This document shows positions 35,049-46,160 of a stretch of 64,000 bases of DNA, piece by piece (the first letter of the stretch is position 1; each line of letters opens with the position of its first letter). The stretch is from assembly GCA_026396835.1 (NCBI GenBank), contig JAPLWA010000004.1:557654-621653 (forward strand), written 5' to 3'. The notes under the pieces are model-generated. The model was given only the letters and a program-made list of their open reading frames with translations. It did not search any database and had not been told where the DNA came from. The DNA is from Candidatus Falkowbacteria bacterium (GTDB lineage: Bacteria; Patescibacteriota; Patescibacteriia; Patescibacteriales; Patescibacteriaceae). The position numbers and the translations under genes are program-made.

Positions 35049-38000
35049 TTATTCTTCGTTAGAATCCCCTTTTGACTTATAACCAGTTCCCGCAGGAATT
35101 GGGCGACCAATAATAACGTTTTCTTTTAGTCCTTCTAAGCGGTCGATCTTACCAGTAATAGCGGCGTCGATCAAGACTTTAGCTGTTTCTTGGAAAGAAG
35201 CAGCGGACAAGAAGCTATTAGTCGACAAAGAAGCTTTGGTCATACCCATCAATAACTGGCGACCAGTAGCAATCTTTTTATCAGCCGTTTTAGCTTTATG
35301 ATTCTCGCGGTCAAAGACAGCTTTTTCAACAACTTCACCAACCAAAAAGTCTGTCTCAGCTGGATCAAGAATATAAATACGAGAGAACATCTGACGAGCA
35401 ATTGTTTCAATGTGTTTGTCATTCAAAGGCTGACCTTGGGATGAGTAAACATACTGAATTTCTTTAACAATATATCTTTGTGTTTCAGCAATACCTCTTA
35501 ACTCATACAATTGCTGCAAGTCTAAGCTACCGTCAGTTAATTGATCACCAATCTTTACTGTAGCACCATCCTTTACCCAAATGTTAAAGGTGCGAGGCAC
35601 AGTGTATTCATGAACTTTTTCAACTGGAGCAATAACCTTCAAATACTTTTCTTCTAATTTAACTTTACCTGGACGGTTGGCCTTAATAACAGCTTCGCCG
35701 GCCTTAAATAACGGAGTATCTTTCTTTACCTTATCACCATCAGCGACCAAGACTTCAACCTTAGCTTTCTTTTTCTTAACTGTTGTCGCTGTTTTATCTT
35801 TGCTTTCCATGGCCTTAGCAGACATAGTAGCTTCAGCAAAGTAGTACTTATCAATTTCTTCGCCATCATAAGCGACAGCCACTAATCTACCTTGTGAGGT
35901 TCCACCTTCATTACGTAATTCAGTAATCTTAACCGTACCAGCCACGTCAGCAATGTAAGCTTTACGTTTTGGTGAACGAGCTTCAAAGATTTCTTCAACA
36001 CGAGGCAAACCTTGTGTGATATCGTCTTGGTCGGCCACACCACCAGTATGGAAGGTACGCATAGTCAACTGTGTACCAGGTTCACCAATGGATTGAGCGG
36101 CAATAATACCAACGGCTGTACCGATCTTAACCAAACGGTTATAGGCCAAGTCAAAACCATAGCATTTCTGACAGACACCACGGTGTAATTCACAGCGGCT
36201 AACGCTGCGTACTTCAATTTCTGGAATATCTTCCTTAGCAAATTCGTCAGCTAAATCTTCAGTTACTAATTCGCCTTTCTTAAGCAAGACTTTGCCGGCG
36301 GTGTTCTTCAAGTCAGAAATAATATAACGACCAGTAATACGTTTAATAAGAGCGCGACCCATTTCATCACTTTCTTCTTTGGTCATAACAATACCGCCCT
36401 TAGCACCACAGTCTACAGCTGTAATAACAACGTCTTGAGCAACGTCGACCAAACGACGGGTCAAGTAACCAGCGTTTGAAGTACGCAAAGCTGTATCAGA
36501 CAAACCTTTACGTACACCGTGAGTCGCAATAAAGTATTCCAAAACATCGAAACCACGTTTGAAGTTTCCTTTAACAGGCAATTCGATAATTTTACCAGAA
36601 GGCGAAGTAACCAAACCTTTCATACCAAGAATCTGAGTTAGCTGGGCATATGAACCACGAGCACCAGATTCAATCATGGAATAAATTGGACCATTCTTAT
36701 CAAGTTCATTGGTACAAATAGCAGTAATTTCTTCCTTAACCTTTGTCCAAACTTCAATGACCTTACTGTAGCGTTCACTTTCGGTTAACAAACCTTCTTC
36801 ATAATATCGCTGAATTTCTTCAGCTTGATTTGTGGCCTGATTAATCTTGGCGTCAATATTTTCAAAATCAGGCAAGTCAGACATACCCCAAGACAAACCA
36901 GTGCGAGTAATATAATCAAAAGTTACGCGCTTGACGTCGTCTAATAATTGAACAGTTCTTTCTTCACCAAACAAGCGGAAACATTCTTTAACTAAAGCTT
37001 TTAGTTTAGATTTACCAATAACCTCGTTAACGAACTGAAGTTTTTCTGGCAAAAGTTCATTGATAATAACGCGACCAATATTGGTTTCAACAACACCTAG
37101 TTCACCCATCATAATACCAACCTTTTGACGCAAAGTAATTTTACCAAGTTGGTAGGCGGCTTTGGCTTCTAGAGGTGAATAAAAATATTTACTTACCTTT
37201 TCATCCTGTCTAATGGTTGTCATATAAAATGAACCCCAGACAATATCCTTATCAGGTGAAACAACTGGATCTCCAGTGGCTGGCTTCAAAAGGTTATGTG
37301 AAGCTAACATTAAATCACGAGCTTCAGCAATTGCCTCTTCAGTCAAAGGTACGTGAACCGCCATTTGGTCTCCATCGAAGTCAGCGTTAAAAGCTGTACA
37401 AACTAAAGGATGGATTTGAATCGCCAAACCTTCAATCAAAACTGGATGGAAAGCCTGAATACCAAGTCTGTGCAAGGTTGGAGCACGGTTTAACATGACG
37501 TAAGCGCCCTGAATAATCTCTTCTAGAATATCCCAAACTTCATCATGACCAGCTTCAATATAACGTGAAGCACTGCGGACATTGTGAACAATCTCGCGCT
37601 TGATTAATTTGGAAATAATAAATGGTTTGAATAATTCAATGGCCATGCGCTTTGGCAAACCACATTGATCAAGTTTTAAGCTTGGGTTAACCACAATAAC
37701 GCTACGTCCTGAATAGTCGATACGCTTACCAAGTAAGTTCTGACGGAAACGACCTTGCTTACCTTTTAATGAGTCAGCCAAAGACTTAAGCATACGCTTC
37801 TGACCAGTTGAAGCGACAACAGTTTTACCGTGTCTAATTGAGTTATCAATCAAAGCATCAACCGCTTCCTGCAACATACGTTTTTCGTTACGACAAATAA
37901 CTTCTGGTGCATTTAATTCTAACAATTGCTTTAAGCGATTATTGCGGTTAATAATACGACGATATAAATCGTTCAAATCTGAAGTAGCAAAACGACCACC

Positions 38001-38990
38001 ATCTAAAGCAACCATTGGGCGCAAATCTGGAGGAATAACTGGAACGACGCTCATTACCATCCAAGCTGGATTAATACCATTAGCTTTCAAGTTCTTAAAG
38101 AACTTCAAACGCTTAATAAGCTTATCCTTCTTAGATTCAACAACGTCTTCTAAAATCTTTTCTGAATTTTTAATTTCTTTTTCTAGATCAAGTCTTTCCA
38201 AAAGCTTACGAACAGCTTCGGCGCCGATCCCGGCAGTAAAGATGTGACCATATTTCAAACTTAAATTCTGATAGGTATTTTCAGAAATAATTGCCAAAGG
38301 TTTTAATTCTTTTAATTCTTTCTGAGCTTGTGTAAAAGCATTATCCAAAGCAGCAATTTTTTCATCGCGAGTTTTTTCTAAAGCCGTAATCTCCTGCTCT
38401 ACCTTGTCAGTAATTTCTAATTGGCTCTTACCATCTTTAGCTAATTTAGTTTTCTGAGTTTTAATCTTGGAAACCTGTTCACTAAAATCAGCTTCCATGG
38501 CTTTTTTCTTAGCCTTGTATTCTAATTTTATTTGATCCAAAGTAGCTTGTTTTAATTCTTCATTAACATCAGTAATAACAAAGCTAGCAAAGTAAACTAC
38601 CTTTTCTAAAGATTGCATGGATAAATCCAAAGCTAAACCAACCTTAGAAGACAAACCGCGCAAAAACCAAATATGAGTAACTGGTGTTTCTAATTTAATG
38701 TGACCGAAACGTTCACGACGAACAAGTGAGCGAGTTACTTCAACTCCACACTTATCACAAACAATGCCGCGATAACGAATCTTTTTATATTTACCACAAT
38801 AACATTCCCAGTCTTTTGATGGACCAAAAATCTTTTCGCAGAACAAACCATCTTTTTCTGGCTTTTGAGTACGGTAGTTAATTGTTTCTGGACGAGTCAC
38901 TTCCCCGTAAGACCACTGAAGAATGCTTTCTGGTGAAGCTAACTTAAGCTTGATAGCTTCGAAGTCATTAGTTTTAATCGGATTGATCAT
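35049..38990 (-). CDS. rpoC: DNA-directed RNA polymerase subunit beta'
   Basis: The 1313-aa large subunit of RNA polymerase carries the catalytic magnesium site [15 protein letters not shown] (near residue 535). Other visible family parts are the N-terminal zinc site [20 protein letters not shown], the [19 protein letters not shown] region and the bridge-helix region ([19 protein letters not shown]). The second zinc site is [13 protein letters not shown], and [16 protein letters not shown] is present. A Lys-rich insert (residues about 150-215) is predicted coiled coil. It follows rpoB by 18 nt without a Shine-Dalgarno site. Confidence 0.98.
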   Translation of the reverse strand: MINPIKTNDFEAIKLKLASPESILQWSYGEVTRPETINYRTQKPEKDGLFCEKIFGPSKDWECYCGKYKKIRYRGIVCDKCGVEVTRSLVRRERFGHIKLETPVTHIWFLRGLSSKVGLALDLSMQSLEKVVYFASFVITDVNEELKQATLDQIKLEYKAKKKAMEADFSEQVSKIKTQKTKLAKDGKSQLEITDKVEQEITALEKTRDEKIAALDNAFTQAQKELKELKPLAIISENTYQNLSLKYGHIFTAGIGAEAVRKLLERLDLEKEIKNSEKILEDVVESKKDKLIKRLKFFKNLKANGINPAWMVMSVVPVIPPDLRPMVALDGGRFATSDLNDLYRRIINRNNRLKQLLELNAPEVICRNEKRMLQEAVDALIDNSIRHGKTVVASTGQKRMLKSLADSLKGKQGRFRQNLLGKRIDYSGRSVIVVNPSLKLDQCGLPKRMAIELFKPFIISKLIKREIVHNVRSASRYIEAGHDEVWDILEEIIQGAYVMLNRAPTLHRLGIQAFHPVLIEGLAIQIHPLVCTAFNADFDGDQMAVHVPLTEEAIAEARDLMLASHNLLKPATGDPVVSPDKDIVWGSFYMTTIRQDEKVSKYFYSPLEAKAAYQLGKITLRQKVGIMMGELGVVETNIGRVIINELLPEKLQFVNEVIGKSKLKALVKECFRLFGEERTVQLLDDVKRVTFDYITRTGLSWGMSDLPDFENIDAKINQATNQAEEIQRYYEEGLLTESERYSKVIEVWTKVKEEITAICTNELDKNGPIYSMIESGARGSYAQLTQILGMKGLVTSPSGKIIELPVKGNFKRGFDVLEYFIATHGVRKGLSDTALRTSNAGYLTRRLVDVAQDVVITAVDCGAKGGIVMTKEESDEMGRALIKRITGRYIISDLKNTAGKVLLKKGELVTEDLADEFAKEDIPEIEVRSVSRCELHRGVCQKCYGFDLAYNRLVKIGTAVGIIAAQSIGEPGTQLTMRTFHTGGVADQDDITQGLPRVEEIFEARSPKRKAYIADVAGTVKITELRNEGGTSQGRLVAVAYDGEEIDKYYFAEATMSAKAMESKDKTATTVKKKKAKVEVLVADGDKVKKDTPLFKAGEAVIKANRPGKVKLEEKYLKVIAPVEKVHEYTVPRTFNIWVKDGATVKIGDQLTDGSLDLQQLYELRGIAETQRYIVKEIQYVYSSQGQPLNDKHIETIARQMFSRIYILDPAETDFLVGEVVEKAVFDRENHKAKTADKKIATGRQLLMGMTKASLSTNSFLSAASFQETAKVLIDAAITGKIDRLEGLKENVIIGRPIPAGTGYKSKGDSNEE

Positions 38991-39008
38991 AAAATTAATT
39001 AAAGCGGG

Positions 39009-42000
39009 TTATTCAGCAGCTTCATTTTCAACCACTGGAGCTGACTCTGGGTTGGGGAATGAATTCTGTCTTGGTAAGTCCATTTCATCGCCGGCTTTTT
39101 CCAAGTCAATTGGCCGGTTATCGCTGTCTAGTAATTCAACATCAAGACCTAGACCTTTCAATTCGCGGACCAAGACGTTGAAAGATTCAGGTACATTTAA
39201 TTTCTTTATAGTTTCACCTTTAATAATTGATTCATAAGCCTTAGAACGACCAGCAACGTCGTCTGACTTAATGGTCAAAATTTCTTGTAAACAATGGGCA
39301 GCACCGTAAGCTTCCAAAGCCCAAACTTCCATTTCTCCGAAACGCTGACCACCGAATTGAGCTTTACCTCCCAAAGGCTGTTGAGTAATAAGTGAGTATG
39401 GACCAATTGAACGTTGGTGAATTTTATCTTCAACCATGTGGTTCAATTTGAGCATGTACTTATAACCAACTGAGACTCTGTTATCAAAGTCAGCTCCGGT
39501 TTTACCATTAGTCAAAACAACCTTACCGTCTTCTGGTAAACCAGCACGCTTAAGTTCATTCTTAATCTGTTCTTCAGTAATTCCGTTTAATGGCGGAGTC
39601 GCTACTTTGTAATTTAATTTCTGGGCTGCAAAACCAAGGTGAGTTTCAAGTAACTGACCCAAGTTCATACGGGAAACAACTCCTAATGGAGATAGAATAA
39701 TATCGATTGGTGTACCGTCATCCAAGAAAGGCATATCTTCAACTGGAACAATCTTAGAAATAACACCCTTGTTACCGTGACGACCAGCCATTTTATCACC
39801 GGCGCGAATCTTTCTTAAGTTAGCGACTGTGATTTGAATTGATTGAATAACACCAGCGGAAAGTTTATCACCCTGTTCGCGGGAGAAAATCTTAACGTCA
39901 ATAACTTTTCCGTGTTCACCATGTTCAAGGTAGAGTGAAGAATCACGAACATCCTTAGCTTTGTCACCAAAGATAGCACGCAACAATTTTTCTTCAGCTG
40001 ATAATTCAGTTTCACCTTTTGGTGTAATCTTACCAACCAAAATATCACCGCTTGATACTTCAGCACCAATACGGATAATACCCTTCTCATCAAGGTTCTT
40101 AAGTTTTTCTTCTGAAATATTTGGAATGTCGTTAGTAACAATTTCTGGACCAAGTTTAGTGTCGCGGACATCGATGGTGTAGTTCTCAATATGAACTGAA
40201 GAATAAAAATCTTCTTTAACTAAACGTTCAGAAATAATAACGGCGTCTTCATAGTTATAACCTTCCCAAGTCATGAAAGCGACTAAGACGTTATTACCTA
40301 AAGCTAATTCACCTTTATCAACAGCTGAAGCATCAGACATAAACTGACCTTTCTTAACATGATCACCGCGGTTAACAATTGGACGTTGGTTAATACAGGT
40401 TGAAGCGTTAGAACGTAAGAATTTGCTCAAAGGATAATTATGGTCATGACCATTCTTATCACGAACAATAATTTGTGTTCCATCAACCTTAATTACTTCA
40501 CCATCTTCCTCTGCCAAAATAGCGTGACCAGAGTCAGAGGCCGCACGAGCTTCAACACCAGTACCAACGATTGGAGCGCGAGCTGCAATCAAAGGTACGG
40601 CCTGACGTTGCATGTTTGTTCCCATCAAGGCTCTAATTCCGTCGTCGTGTTCAAGAAATGGAATTAATGATGTAGCAACCGAAACGATTTGGTTAGCGGC
40701 GACGCCAATCAAGTCAATCTTCGAAACGTCTTCTAGCGCAGGTTCACCATATTTTCTGACTTCAGCTTTATCAACTAAGAAATAACCATTAGCATCGTTC
40801 GGCGTAGTGAAAGCAGTAGAAATATATTTTTCTTCTTCAAAAGCATCAAGGTAAACAATTTCACTGGTTATAACTGGCTTAATCGGAATAGTAACGGCGA
40901 CGCCGAGTTCAGAGTGAAGTTCTTTAGCGATTTTTTCAGTAATCTCGACACCGGCTTTTAAGACGACTTTACCCTTTGAATCAAGAACGTCGTCGCGAGT
41001 AATTTTACCAACCGTTAATTCTGGTTTATTTTCAATATCATGCAAAACCTTACGGTAAGGCGCTTCAATAAAACCATAGCTGTTAATACGAGCATAGCTA
41101 GCAAAGTGACCAACCAAACCAATGTTTGGACCTTCTGGAGTAGCAATCGGACAAATACGGCTGTAGTGAGTGGTGTGCACGTCGCGGACTTCGAAACCAG
41201 CGCGTTCACGAGTTAAACCACCAGGACCCATAGCTGACAAACGTCGTTTGTGTTCCAACTCGGCCAAAGGGTTTGTTTGGTCCATGAACTGTGACAACTG
41301 TGAGGACATGAAGAATTCCTTCACTACGCTCATAACTGGACGGGCATTAATAAGTTTATTTGGAGTCAAAGATTCAATCTCCAAAATACTCATCTTATCT
41401 TTAATAATACGTTCCATACGTGCCAAACCAATACGAGCCTTATTCTGAATTAATTCACCAATAGCACGAACGCGACGATTACCTAAGTGGTCAATATCGT
41501 CTTCTTTATCTTGAGTAATGTTTAAGCGAATAATTTCGGAAATGATAGCAACTAAATCTTCACGGCGTAAAATACGAGTCGATTTATTATTAGGAATATC
41601 AAAACCAAAACGCTTATTTAATTTATAGCGACCAACGCGGTCAAAGTCATAACGATCAAAACGGAAGAACATGGAGTGAATCAAAGATCGAGCGTTGTCA
41701 GCGGTGGCCAAATCACCTGGACGAATACGCTTATAAACTTCAATTAAACCTTCGGCTTCATCTTTAGCTGTATCTTTACCTAAAGTAGCTTCGATATAAT
41801 CAACCTCTGTCATTTCAACATGAGCAAACAAAGCACGAATTTCTTCATCAGTTCCATAACCAAAAGCACGCAACAAAGAAGTTACGGCAACTTTACGCTT
41901 ACGATCGATACGAGCCCACATAACACCAGAAGCATCAGTTTCAATTTCAATCCAAGCACCACGGTTAGGAATAATCTTAGCGCCGTAATATTTTCGTCCG

Positions 42001-42461
42001 CGGATTAGCTCTGTTGTAAAAATAACACCAGCGGAGCGAATCAACTGAGAAACAATGGCACGTTCAATACCATTAATAATGAAAGTTCCGTTTTTTGTCA
42101 TGATTGGAAAATCACCCAAGAATACTTCTTGAGTTGTTTTCTGATCATTCTTTTTATTTAATAATGTAGTTTGAACACGCAAAGAAGCTTCGTAGGTAAC
42201 ATTCTTCGCTTTGCTTTCCGCCTCATTGAATTTTGGTTCATCAAAATAGTACTCGCCAAAATGAAGTTCTAAATCGCGACCAATAAAATCTGTAATCGGA
42301 GAAATCTCGTCAAACAAATCAGCTAAACCTTCTTTAAGGAACCATGCGTAAGAATCTTTTTGAACTTCTATTAAATCAGGCATTGGGATAGTAGCATCCT
42401 GATCAATAAAATATTTACGTCCGGTCTCGAGGCGTACCGGCACAGAAGACGTTTTTGGCAT
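39009..42461 (-). CDS. rpoB: DNA-directed RNA polymerase subunit beta
   Basis: The 1150-aa beta subunit shows the family cores SQLSQFMDQTNPLAELEHKR, RRLSAMGPGGLTRERAGFEV, DVHTTHYSRICPIATPEGP and the C-terminal GGKAQFGGQRFGEMEVWALE. It forms the RNA polymerase core with RpoC. The rifampicin-region residues look like the usual sensitive type (LSQFMDQTNPL). There is no Shine-Dalgarno upstream of the ATG at 42461. A long structured leader precedes it. Confidence 0.98.
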   Translation of the reverse strand: MPKTSSVPVRLETGRKYFIDQDATIPMPDLIEVQKDSYAWFLKEGLADLFDEISPITDFIGRDLELHFGEYYFDEPKFNEAESKAKNVTYEASLRVQTTLLNKKNDQKTTQEVFLGDFPIMTKNGTFIINGIERAIVSQLIRSAGVIFTTELIRGRKYYGAKIIPNRGAWIEIETDASGVMWARIDRKRKVAVTSLLRAFGYGTDEEIRALFAHVEMTEVDYIEATLGKDTAKDEAEGLIEVYKRIRPGDLATADNARSLIHSMFFRFDRYDFDRVGRYKLNKRFGFDIPNNKSTRILRREDLVAIISEIIRLNITQDKEDDIDHLGNRRVRAIGELIQNKARIGLARMERIIKDKMSILEIESLTPNKLINARPVMSVVKEFFMSSQLSQFMDQTNPLAELEHKRRLSAMGPGGLTRERAGFEVRDVHTTHYSRICPIATPEGPNIGLVGHFASYARINSYGFIEAPYRKVLHDIENKPELTVGKITRDDVLDSKGKVVLKAGVEITEKIAKELHSELGVAVTIPIKPVITSEIVYLDAFEEEKYISTAFTTPNDANGYFLVDKAEVRKYGEPALEDVSKIDLIGVAANQIVSVATSLIPFLEHDDGIRALMGTNMQRQAVPLIAARAPIVGTGVEARAASDSGHAILAEEDGEVIKVDGTQIIVRDKNGHDHNYPLSKFLRSNASTCINQRPIVNRGDHVKKGQFMSDASAVDKGELALGNNVLVAFMTWEGYNYEDAVIISERLVKEDFYSSVHIENYTIDVRDTKLGPEIVTNDIPNISEEKLKNLDEKGIIRIGAEVSSGDILVGKITPKGETELSAEEKLLRAIFGDKAKDVRDSSLYLEHGEHGKVIDVKIFSREQGDKLSAGVIQSIQITVANLRKIRAGDKMAGRHGNKGVISKIVPVEDMPFLDDGTPIDIILSPLGVVSRMNLGQLLETHLGFAAQKLNYKVATPPLNGITEEQIKNELKRAGLPEDGKVVLTNGKTGADFDNRVSVGYKYMLKLNHMVEDKIHQRSIGPYSLITQQPLGGKAQFGGQRFGEMEVWALEAYGAAHCLQEILTIKSDDVAGRSKAYESIIKGETIKKLNVPESFNVLVRELKGLGLDVELLDSDNRPIDLEKAGDEMDLPRQNSFPNPESAPVVENEAAE

Positions 42462-42491
42462 AGGCGGAAATATTATTAGTTAATACGGCAA

Positions 42492-42516
42492 ACATCTCAA
42501 CGATATATTGAGATGT
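42492..42516 (-). promoter_or_regulatory. Hairpin in rpoB leader near the start codon
   Basis: ACATCTCAA and TTGAGATGT form a perfect 9-bp stem over a 7-nt loop, about 30 nt upstream of the rpoB ATG. No T-run follows, so it is not a terminator. It could be an RNase or protein-binding site. Confidence 0.55.
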
Positions 42517-42583
42517 CAGTTATGGAGATTAATTTAGTTGTGGGAAGGGTTAGGACAGCGTATATGATTATAAAAAACCCTCG

Positions 42584-42658
42584 TAAAAAAACAAAAAAAC
42601 GGCCTATAAACTACGAAATCTGTGTATTTGAGAATTGATAATACACTCTCTGGCCGTT
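42584..42658 (-). promoter_or_regulatory. Terminator-like hairpin (attenuator candidate) in the rpoBC leader
   Basis: On the minus strand AACGGCC (42652-42658) pairs with GGCCGTT (42598-42604). Inside, GTGTATT pairs with AATACAC. A run of T7-G-T7 follows immediately. It begins about 33 nt after the predicted transcription start and about 120 nt before rpoB, so some transcripts should stop here. No coding sequence lies between the promoter and the hairpin. Confidence 0.65.
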
Positions 42659-42697
42659 CACTTTATTAGTATAAAATTTGCTTAAATAAGCCTTTTT

Positions 42698-42726
42698 ATA
42701 CTAACAACAATTTAATACCCTGTCAA
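42698..42726 (-). promoter_or_regulatory. Strong sigma70-type promoter of rpoBC
   Basis: On the minus strand a perfect TTGACA (42721-42726) is followed by a 17-nt spacer and TAGTAT (42698-42703). The predicted start near 42691 gives a leader of about 230 nt before rpoB. Confidence 0.75.
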
Positions 42727-42829
42727 CAGTTTAGCCGCCCTTTTAACTAGAATTGTCAAGACTAGTGTTTTGTATTTAATATAAGCCAAATATCGATATA
42801 TACTCAAGTAAAAACCAGGGGCTTGCTTT

Positions 42830-44239
42830 TTAGTTATCCACAGCTTTTGAGACGATGCTTAATTCCTCTCTGCAGACTTTACGATCATCCCATTTTTCCT
42901 TCTTACCTTTAGCTCGACAAATGGCTTGTTCTGAGCCTTTACCAGTTATAAGCACAACATCATTGTCTTTGGCTAATTTTAGAGCTTTATTTATTGCTTC
43001 ACGACGAGATAATTCAGTGAAAAGATTGAAATTACGCTTTTTACCAGCTGATTCAGCGCCCTGGGCTACGGCTTCAATAATCAAAGATGGATTTTCATCA
43101 TAAGGATCTTCGTCAGTCACAATCACAATATCAGCCATTTCACCGGCAATTGCACCTAAAATAGGGCGACGAGACTTGTCGCGACCACCGCCAGTTGAGC
43201 CTAGGACATGAATAATCTTGCCATGTTTAGATTCATTAATAGTTTCATACAATCTTTTAACGGCATTTGGCTCAAAGGCATAATCAACAATAATACTAAA
43301 GGACTGACCTTCATCAATTTTCTCAAGACGACCAGGCACGCCGGAAACTTGCTCTAAGCCGACTCTAATCTTATCTAGACTAATCCCCTGCGTTAAACCA
43401 ACTGTGGCGGCTGCTAAGATGTTAGTTAAGTTAAAACGACCTAACATATTAACTGTAATTGGAGTTTTATTGATAATAAGTTTTCTTTCTGTATCAGTTT
43501 GAGAAATATCAGCTACCACGCGATTAACTGATTCTTCGAATAGGCCTGGGACTTTTTCATTGCGTAAGTTAAAAGCAAATTTTTCTTCGGCCCAAAAGCT
43601 AGCAAAGTAACTAGCATACTGATCATTAGCATTAACAATCGTAGTTTTCTTAACGCGATTCAAACTAAGCTTCTTAATCCCCTCAACTTTATGTACTTTC
43701 TTATTATCATCAGTGTATTTTGTTTTACAATCTTTGAGGCGAGAGAAAAGCATACCTTTAGCTTCGCGATAATTATCAAAGCTGCCATGTGACTCAATAT
43801 GTTCTGGATAAAGACCAGTAATCAAAACTACATCATAATCAATGAAGCGATGACGATACTGCACAATACCTTCAGATGAAGTTTCAATAACAGCATACTG
43901 ACAACCATTCTTTAACATCTTACGTAACATCTTGTGCGTAAACAAACGACCGACCATGGTCATCTTTTTATCATTAATCCAATCGCTATTTCCGTCCGAA
44001 AACATAGCGGTTGAAGTATAACCAACTTTGTAGCCGGCACCGCGCAGCATTGAAGCAATCAAATATGTTGTCGTAGTTTTTCCAGTTGTACCAGTTACGC
44101 CAATCACAATTAACTTTTGACTTGGCCAACGATAAACAATATTAGCTGTGACGCCTAACAAAAAATGATAAAGCGGCCAAGCCATATGAAATAATTTTTT
44201 TGGTATAAAACGTTTAATGATTTGTAGAGCTCTATCCAT
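42830..44239 (-). CDS. Mur ligase family protein, MurE-like
   Basis: The 469-aa ATP-dependent Mur ligase resembles UDP-MurNAc-tripeptide synthetases, which add the third stem-peptide residue. Motifs: the P-loop GVTGTTGKTTTTYLIASML, the ETSSEGI and LITGLYPEHIESHGSF region, NLTNILAAATVGL, and VDYAFEPNAVKRLYE near the C-terminal domain. GSTGGGRDKSRRPILG and TDEDPYDENP follow. The usual specificity motif (DNPR for diaminopimelate, DNPA for lysine) is replaced by YDENPSLI, so the amino acid added cannot be called. The N-terminal UDP-MurNAc-binding domain is short. The next gene upstream in the same direction is a FemAB-type gene. Confidence 0.88.
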   Translation of the reverse strand: MDRALQIIKRFIPKKLFHMAWPLYHFLLGVTANIVYRWPSQKLIVIGVTGTTGKTTTTYLIASMLRGAGYKVGYTSTAMFSDGNSDWINDKKMTMVGRLFTHKMLRKMLKNGCQYAVIETSSEGIVQYRHRFIDYDVVLITGLYPEHIESHGSFDNYREAKGMLFSRLKDCKTKYTDDNKKVHKVEGIKKLSLNRVKKTTIVNANDQYASYFASFWAEEKFAFNLRNEKVPGLFEESVNRVVADISQTDTERKLIINKTPITVNMLGRFNLTNILAAATVGLTQGISLDKIRVGLEQVSGVPGRLEKIDEGQSFSIIVDYAFEPNAVKRLYETINESKHGKIIHVLGSTGGGRDKSRRPILGAIAGEMADIVIVTDEDPYDENPSLIIEAVAQGAESAGKKRNFNLFTELSRREAINKALKLAKDNDVVLITGKGSEQAICRAKGKKEKWDDRKVCREELSIVSKAVDN

Positions 44240-44260
44240 ATTCTTGTAATCTGAATTATA

Positions 44261-45217
44261 TTAAAAAAGACGACGAATGCCGCGAAGTATATTATAACCA
44301 AGATAAATCGTCGGAGCAAGTATTAAATCAAAAGTCCCAGGATAATCAACATTGTGTCCTTTAAAACCAAGTTTGAAGCGCGTCACCCCTGGCCATTTTT
44401 TTTCATCAATACCGTGCCAATCATAATAAGTCAGACCTTCAGCTTTAGCTTGTTGAATCATTAACCAATGTAAGACATAGGGCGCCATTAATTCCCTATT
44501 AGCTGATGATGAGGCACCATGCAAATAAGTCATGGTATTACCAAACTTAGAAAAAATTCCGGCGGCAATCACCTCATTATTATGTCTTATAGTTGCTAAC
44601 TGCACCGCACCTGAGCTAATCATTTTTTCATAATAAGATTTATGATGCGAAGAAAATTTATCACGCTGCGTTGTTTCTTCCATCAATTTCCAAAATGATT
44701 CAATGTCAGAATCATTAGCTTGAAACTTTAAATCCTTTTTTAAACCAAGACGTATATTATAACGGGTTTTTGAATGCATTAAATTTAGAATTTCTTCTTC
44801 ACTATTTTTCAAGTCAGTATAAAAAGTATTGCAGGGTTGAACATCAATGACTCGTTTTAGATTATGATTTACAAAAGTAGCGTCAGGTTCAAGGCGAGCA
44901 AAAACTAAAGTTTTATTTTTCTTAAATAAATTATTCAAATTATTAAGTAAAACTGGCCAGAGATTAGCTGAGCCTAAAACGGGTCCGCGTGGAATATAAT
45001 AATATTTTTTTGCTAAGGGCAAATGATGTTCAAAGACAGAAAAATAAATAGTTTTGTTTTCATGCTCAAAGGAAAAAATATGAGCTTTATGTCCAATACT
45101 CTCTTGAAATTTTAACCAGGCGTTAGATTGTAAAAACTGGCAAGGCGAACAAGACACTGAGTAGGCGTCTAGTTTAGCTAATGATTCTTGATTAATTTCT
45201 AATTCCTGAAAATTCAT
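44261..45217 (-). CDS. FemAB/MurM-type aminoacyltransferase (GNAT fold)
   Basis: The 318-aa protein belongs to the peptidoglycan-bridge FemABX family. It has FLQSNAWLKFQESIGHKA near the start, YYIPRGPVLG, then MHSKTRYNIRLGLKK, FSKFGNTMTYLHGASSSANR and WLMIQQAKAEGLTYYDWHGI (D-W-x-G near the C-terminus). FemX-type enzymes transfer amino acids from aminoacyl-tRNA to the stem peptide. It ends 21 nt before the Mur ligase start, which supports a joint role in wall-precursor synthesis. Confidence 0.92.
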   Translation of the reverse strand: MNFQELEINQESLAKLDAYSVSCSPCQFLQSNAWLKFQESIGHKAHIFSFEHENKTIYFSVFEHHLPLAKKYYYIPRGPVLGSANLWPVLLNNLNNLFKKNKTLVFARLEPDATFVNHNLKRVIDVQPCNTFYTDLKNSEEEILNLMHSKTRYNIRLGLKKDLKFQANDSDIESFWKLMEETTQRDKFSSHHKSYYEKMISSGAVQLATIRHNNEVIAAGIFSKFGNTMTYLHGASSSANRELMAPYVLHWLMIQQAKAEGLTYYDWHGIDEKKWPGVTRFKLGFKGHNVDYPGTFDLILAPTIYLGYNILRGIRRLF

Positions 45218-45218
45218 T

Positions 45219-45491
45219 TTATTCTAACGACATTATTTGAAAACCCTTATCATTAACATCCTCTTCTTTCCAAAAAGCAACTTCTTTAGTCTTCAAAATA
45301 TAAGTAATCTTCTTCTCTAAAGTTCTACCAGTATATTCTTTAGTCGAAGAATCCCATTCTTCAAGCAACAGCGTATCGCCAACAGCGCAATCAAAATCAA
45401 ACAAACGACAATCAAATTTTTTTGAACCATTCAGAGTGGCCTGAAATTCTTCTGGCCATGATTTCTTTTTTATTATCATATATTTTACCAT
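45219..45491 (-). CDS. DUF3850 (ASCH/PUA-like) small protein
   Basis: The 90-aa protein resembles DUF3850/ASCH-type RNA-binding folds: KSWPEEFQATLNGSKKFDCR, then FDCAVGDTLLLEEWD and TGRTLEKKITYIL. A second Met (MIIKKKSW) could be the start. It ends 1 nt before the FemAB gene and is probably co-transcribed. Proposed ligand is RNA; the role is unknown. Confidence 0.8.
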   Translation of the reverse strand: MVKYMIIKKKSWPEEFQATLNGSKKFDCRLFDFDCAVGDTLLLEEWDSSTKEYTGRTLEKKITYILKTKEVAFWKEEDVNDKGFQIMSLE

Positions 45492-45494
45492 CTT

Positions 45495-45591
45495 TAATTG
45501 TCTGAACCACGGATTACACAGTTGAGCAGATTAACGCAGATACTTTTATCTGTGAACATCTGTAAATCAGTGTCATCTGTGGTTCTGACTT
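45495..45591. repeat. Palindromic GAACCACAGATTACACAG-type repeat
   Basis: GTCTGAACCACGGATTACAC and its inverted partner (GTCATCTGTGGTTCTGAC) bound a 93-nt region upstream of the DUF3850 gene. A fragment of the same repeat is inside leuS (22632-22666). Confidence 0.8.
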
Positions 45592-45592
45592 T

Positions 45593-46153
45593 TTAAATAT
45601 TTTTTAAGGCTTGTTTAATTCTTTCACCACTATCAGTAATTGTTGCGTCAACTTTAGCGAGCGCATCACGTGCTTGCGGCGCTGAATACCCTAAGGCCAT
45701 CAAAGCGTCTAGTTCATCTGATCCACCGCTACTAATAACACCAGCCTCACTAATGCTTCCCATTTTATTACGTAATTCAAGAATAACTCTTTCCGCGGTT
45801 TTTCTACCGATGCCCGAGACTTTAGTTAAAGTGTCGGCTTCGCCGCGAGAAATAGCTGAGCGCAAAGCGGCAGCTGGAGCTAAACCTAAAATGGCTAAAC
45901 CTGATTTTGGACCAACACCAGAAACGGAGATTAATGATTCAAATAAATCTAGCTCATCAAGTGTTTTAACGCCGTAATGTTCAATAGAATTTTCACGAGC
46001 GGCTTCATGCAAATATAATTCAATATCAGCATCAATTTTAGTTTCTGCAAAAACAATTGGCGTAACTGTTATACGATAACCTAAATCACCCACACGAATT
46101 ATTAAATCGTCTTTTAATTTTGAGATGACTGTTCCTTTGATGTATGACAACAT
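45593..46153 (-). CDS. ruvA: Holliday junction DNA helicase RuvA
   Basis: The 186-aa subunit binds four-way DNA junctions and loads RuvB. It has the N-terminal OB-like start MLSYIKGTVISKLKDDLIIR, GYRITVT, then helix-hairpin-helix motifs LISVSGVGPKSGLAIL and LTKVSGIGRKTAERVILELR. The C-terminal domain (DELDALMALGYSAPQARDAL) binds RuvB. Length is normal. It is 7 nt after the NIF3-like gene in the same direction. Confidence 0.96.
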   Translation of the reverse strand: MLSYIKGTVISKLKDDLIIRVGDLGYRITVTPIVFAETKIDADIELYLHEAARENSIEHYGVKTLDELDLFESLISVSGVGPKSGLAILGLAPAAALRSAISRGEADTLTKVSGIGRKTAERVILELRNKMGSISEAGVISSGGSDELDALMALGYSAPQARDALAKVDATITDSGERIKQALKNI

Positions 46154-46160
46154 AATTTTT

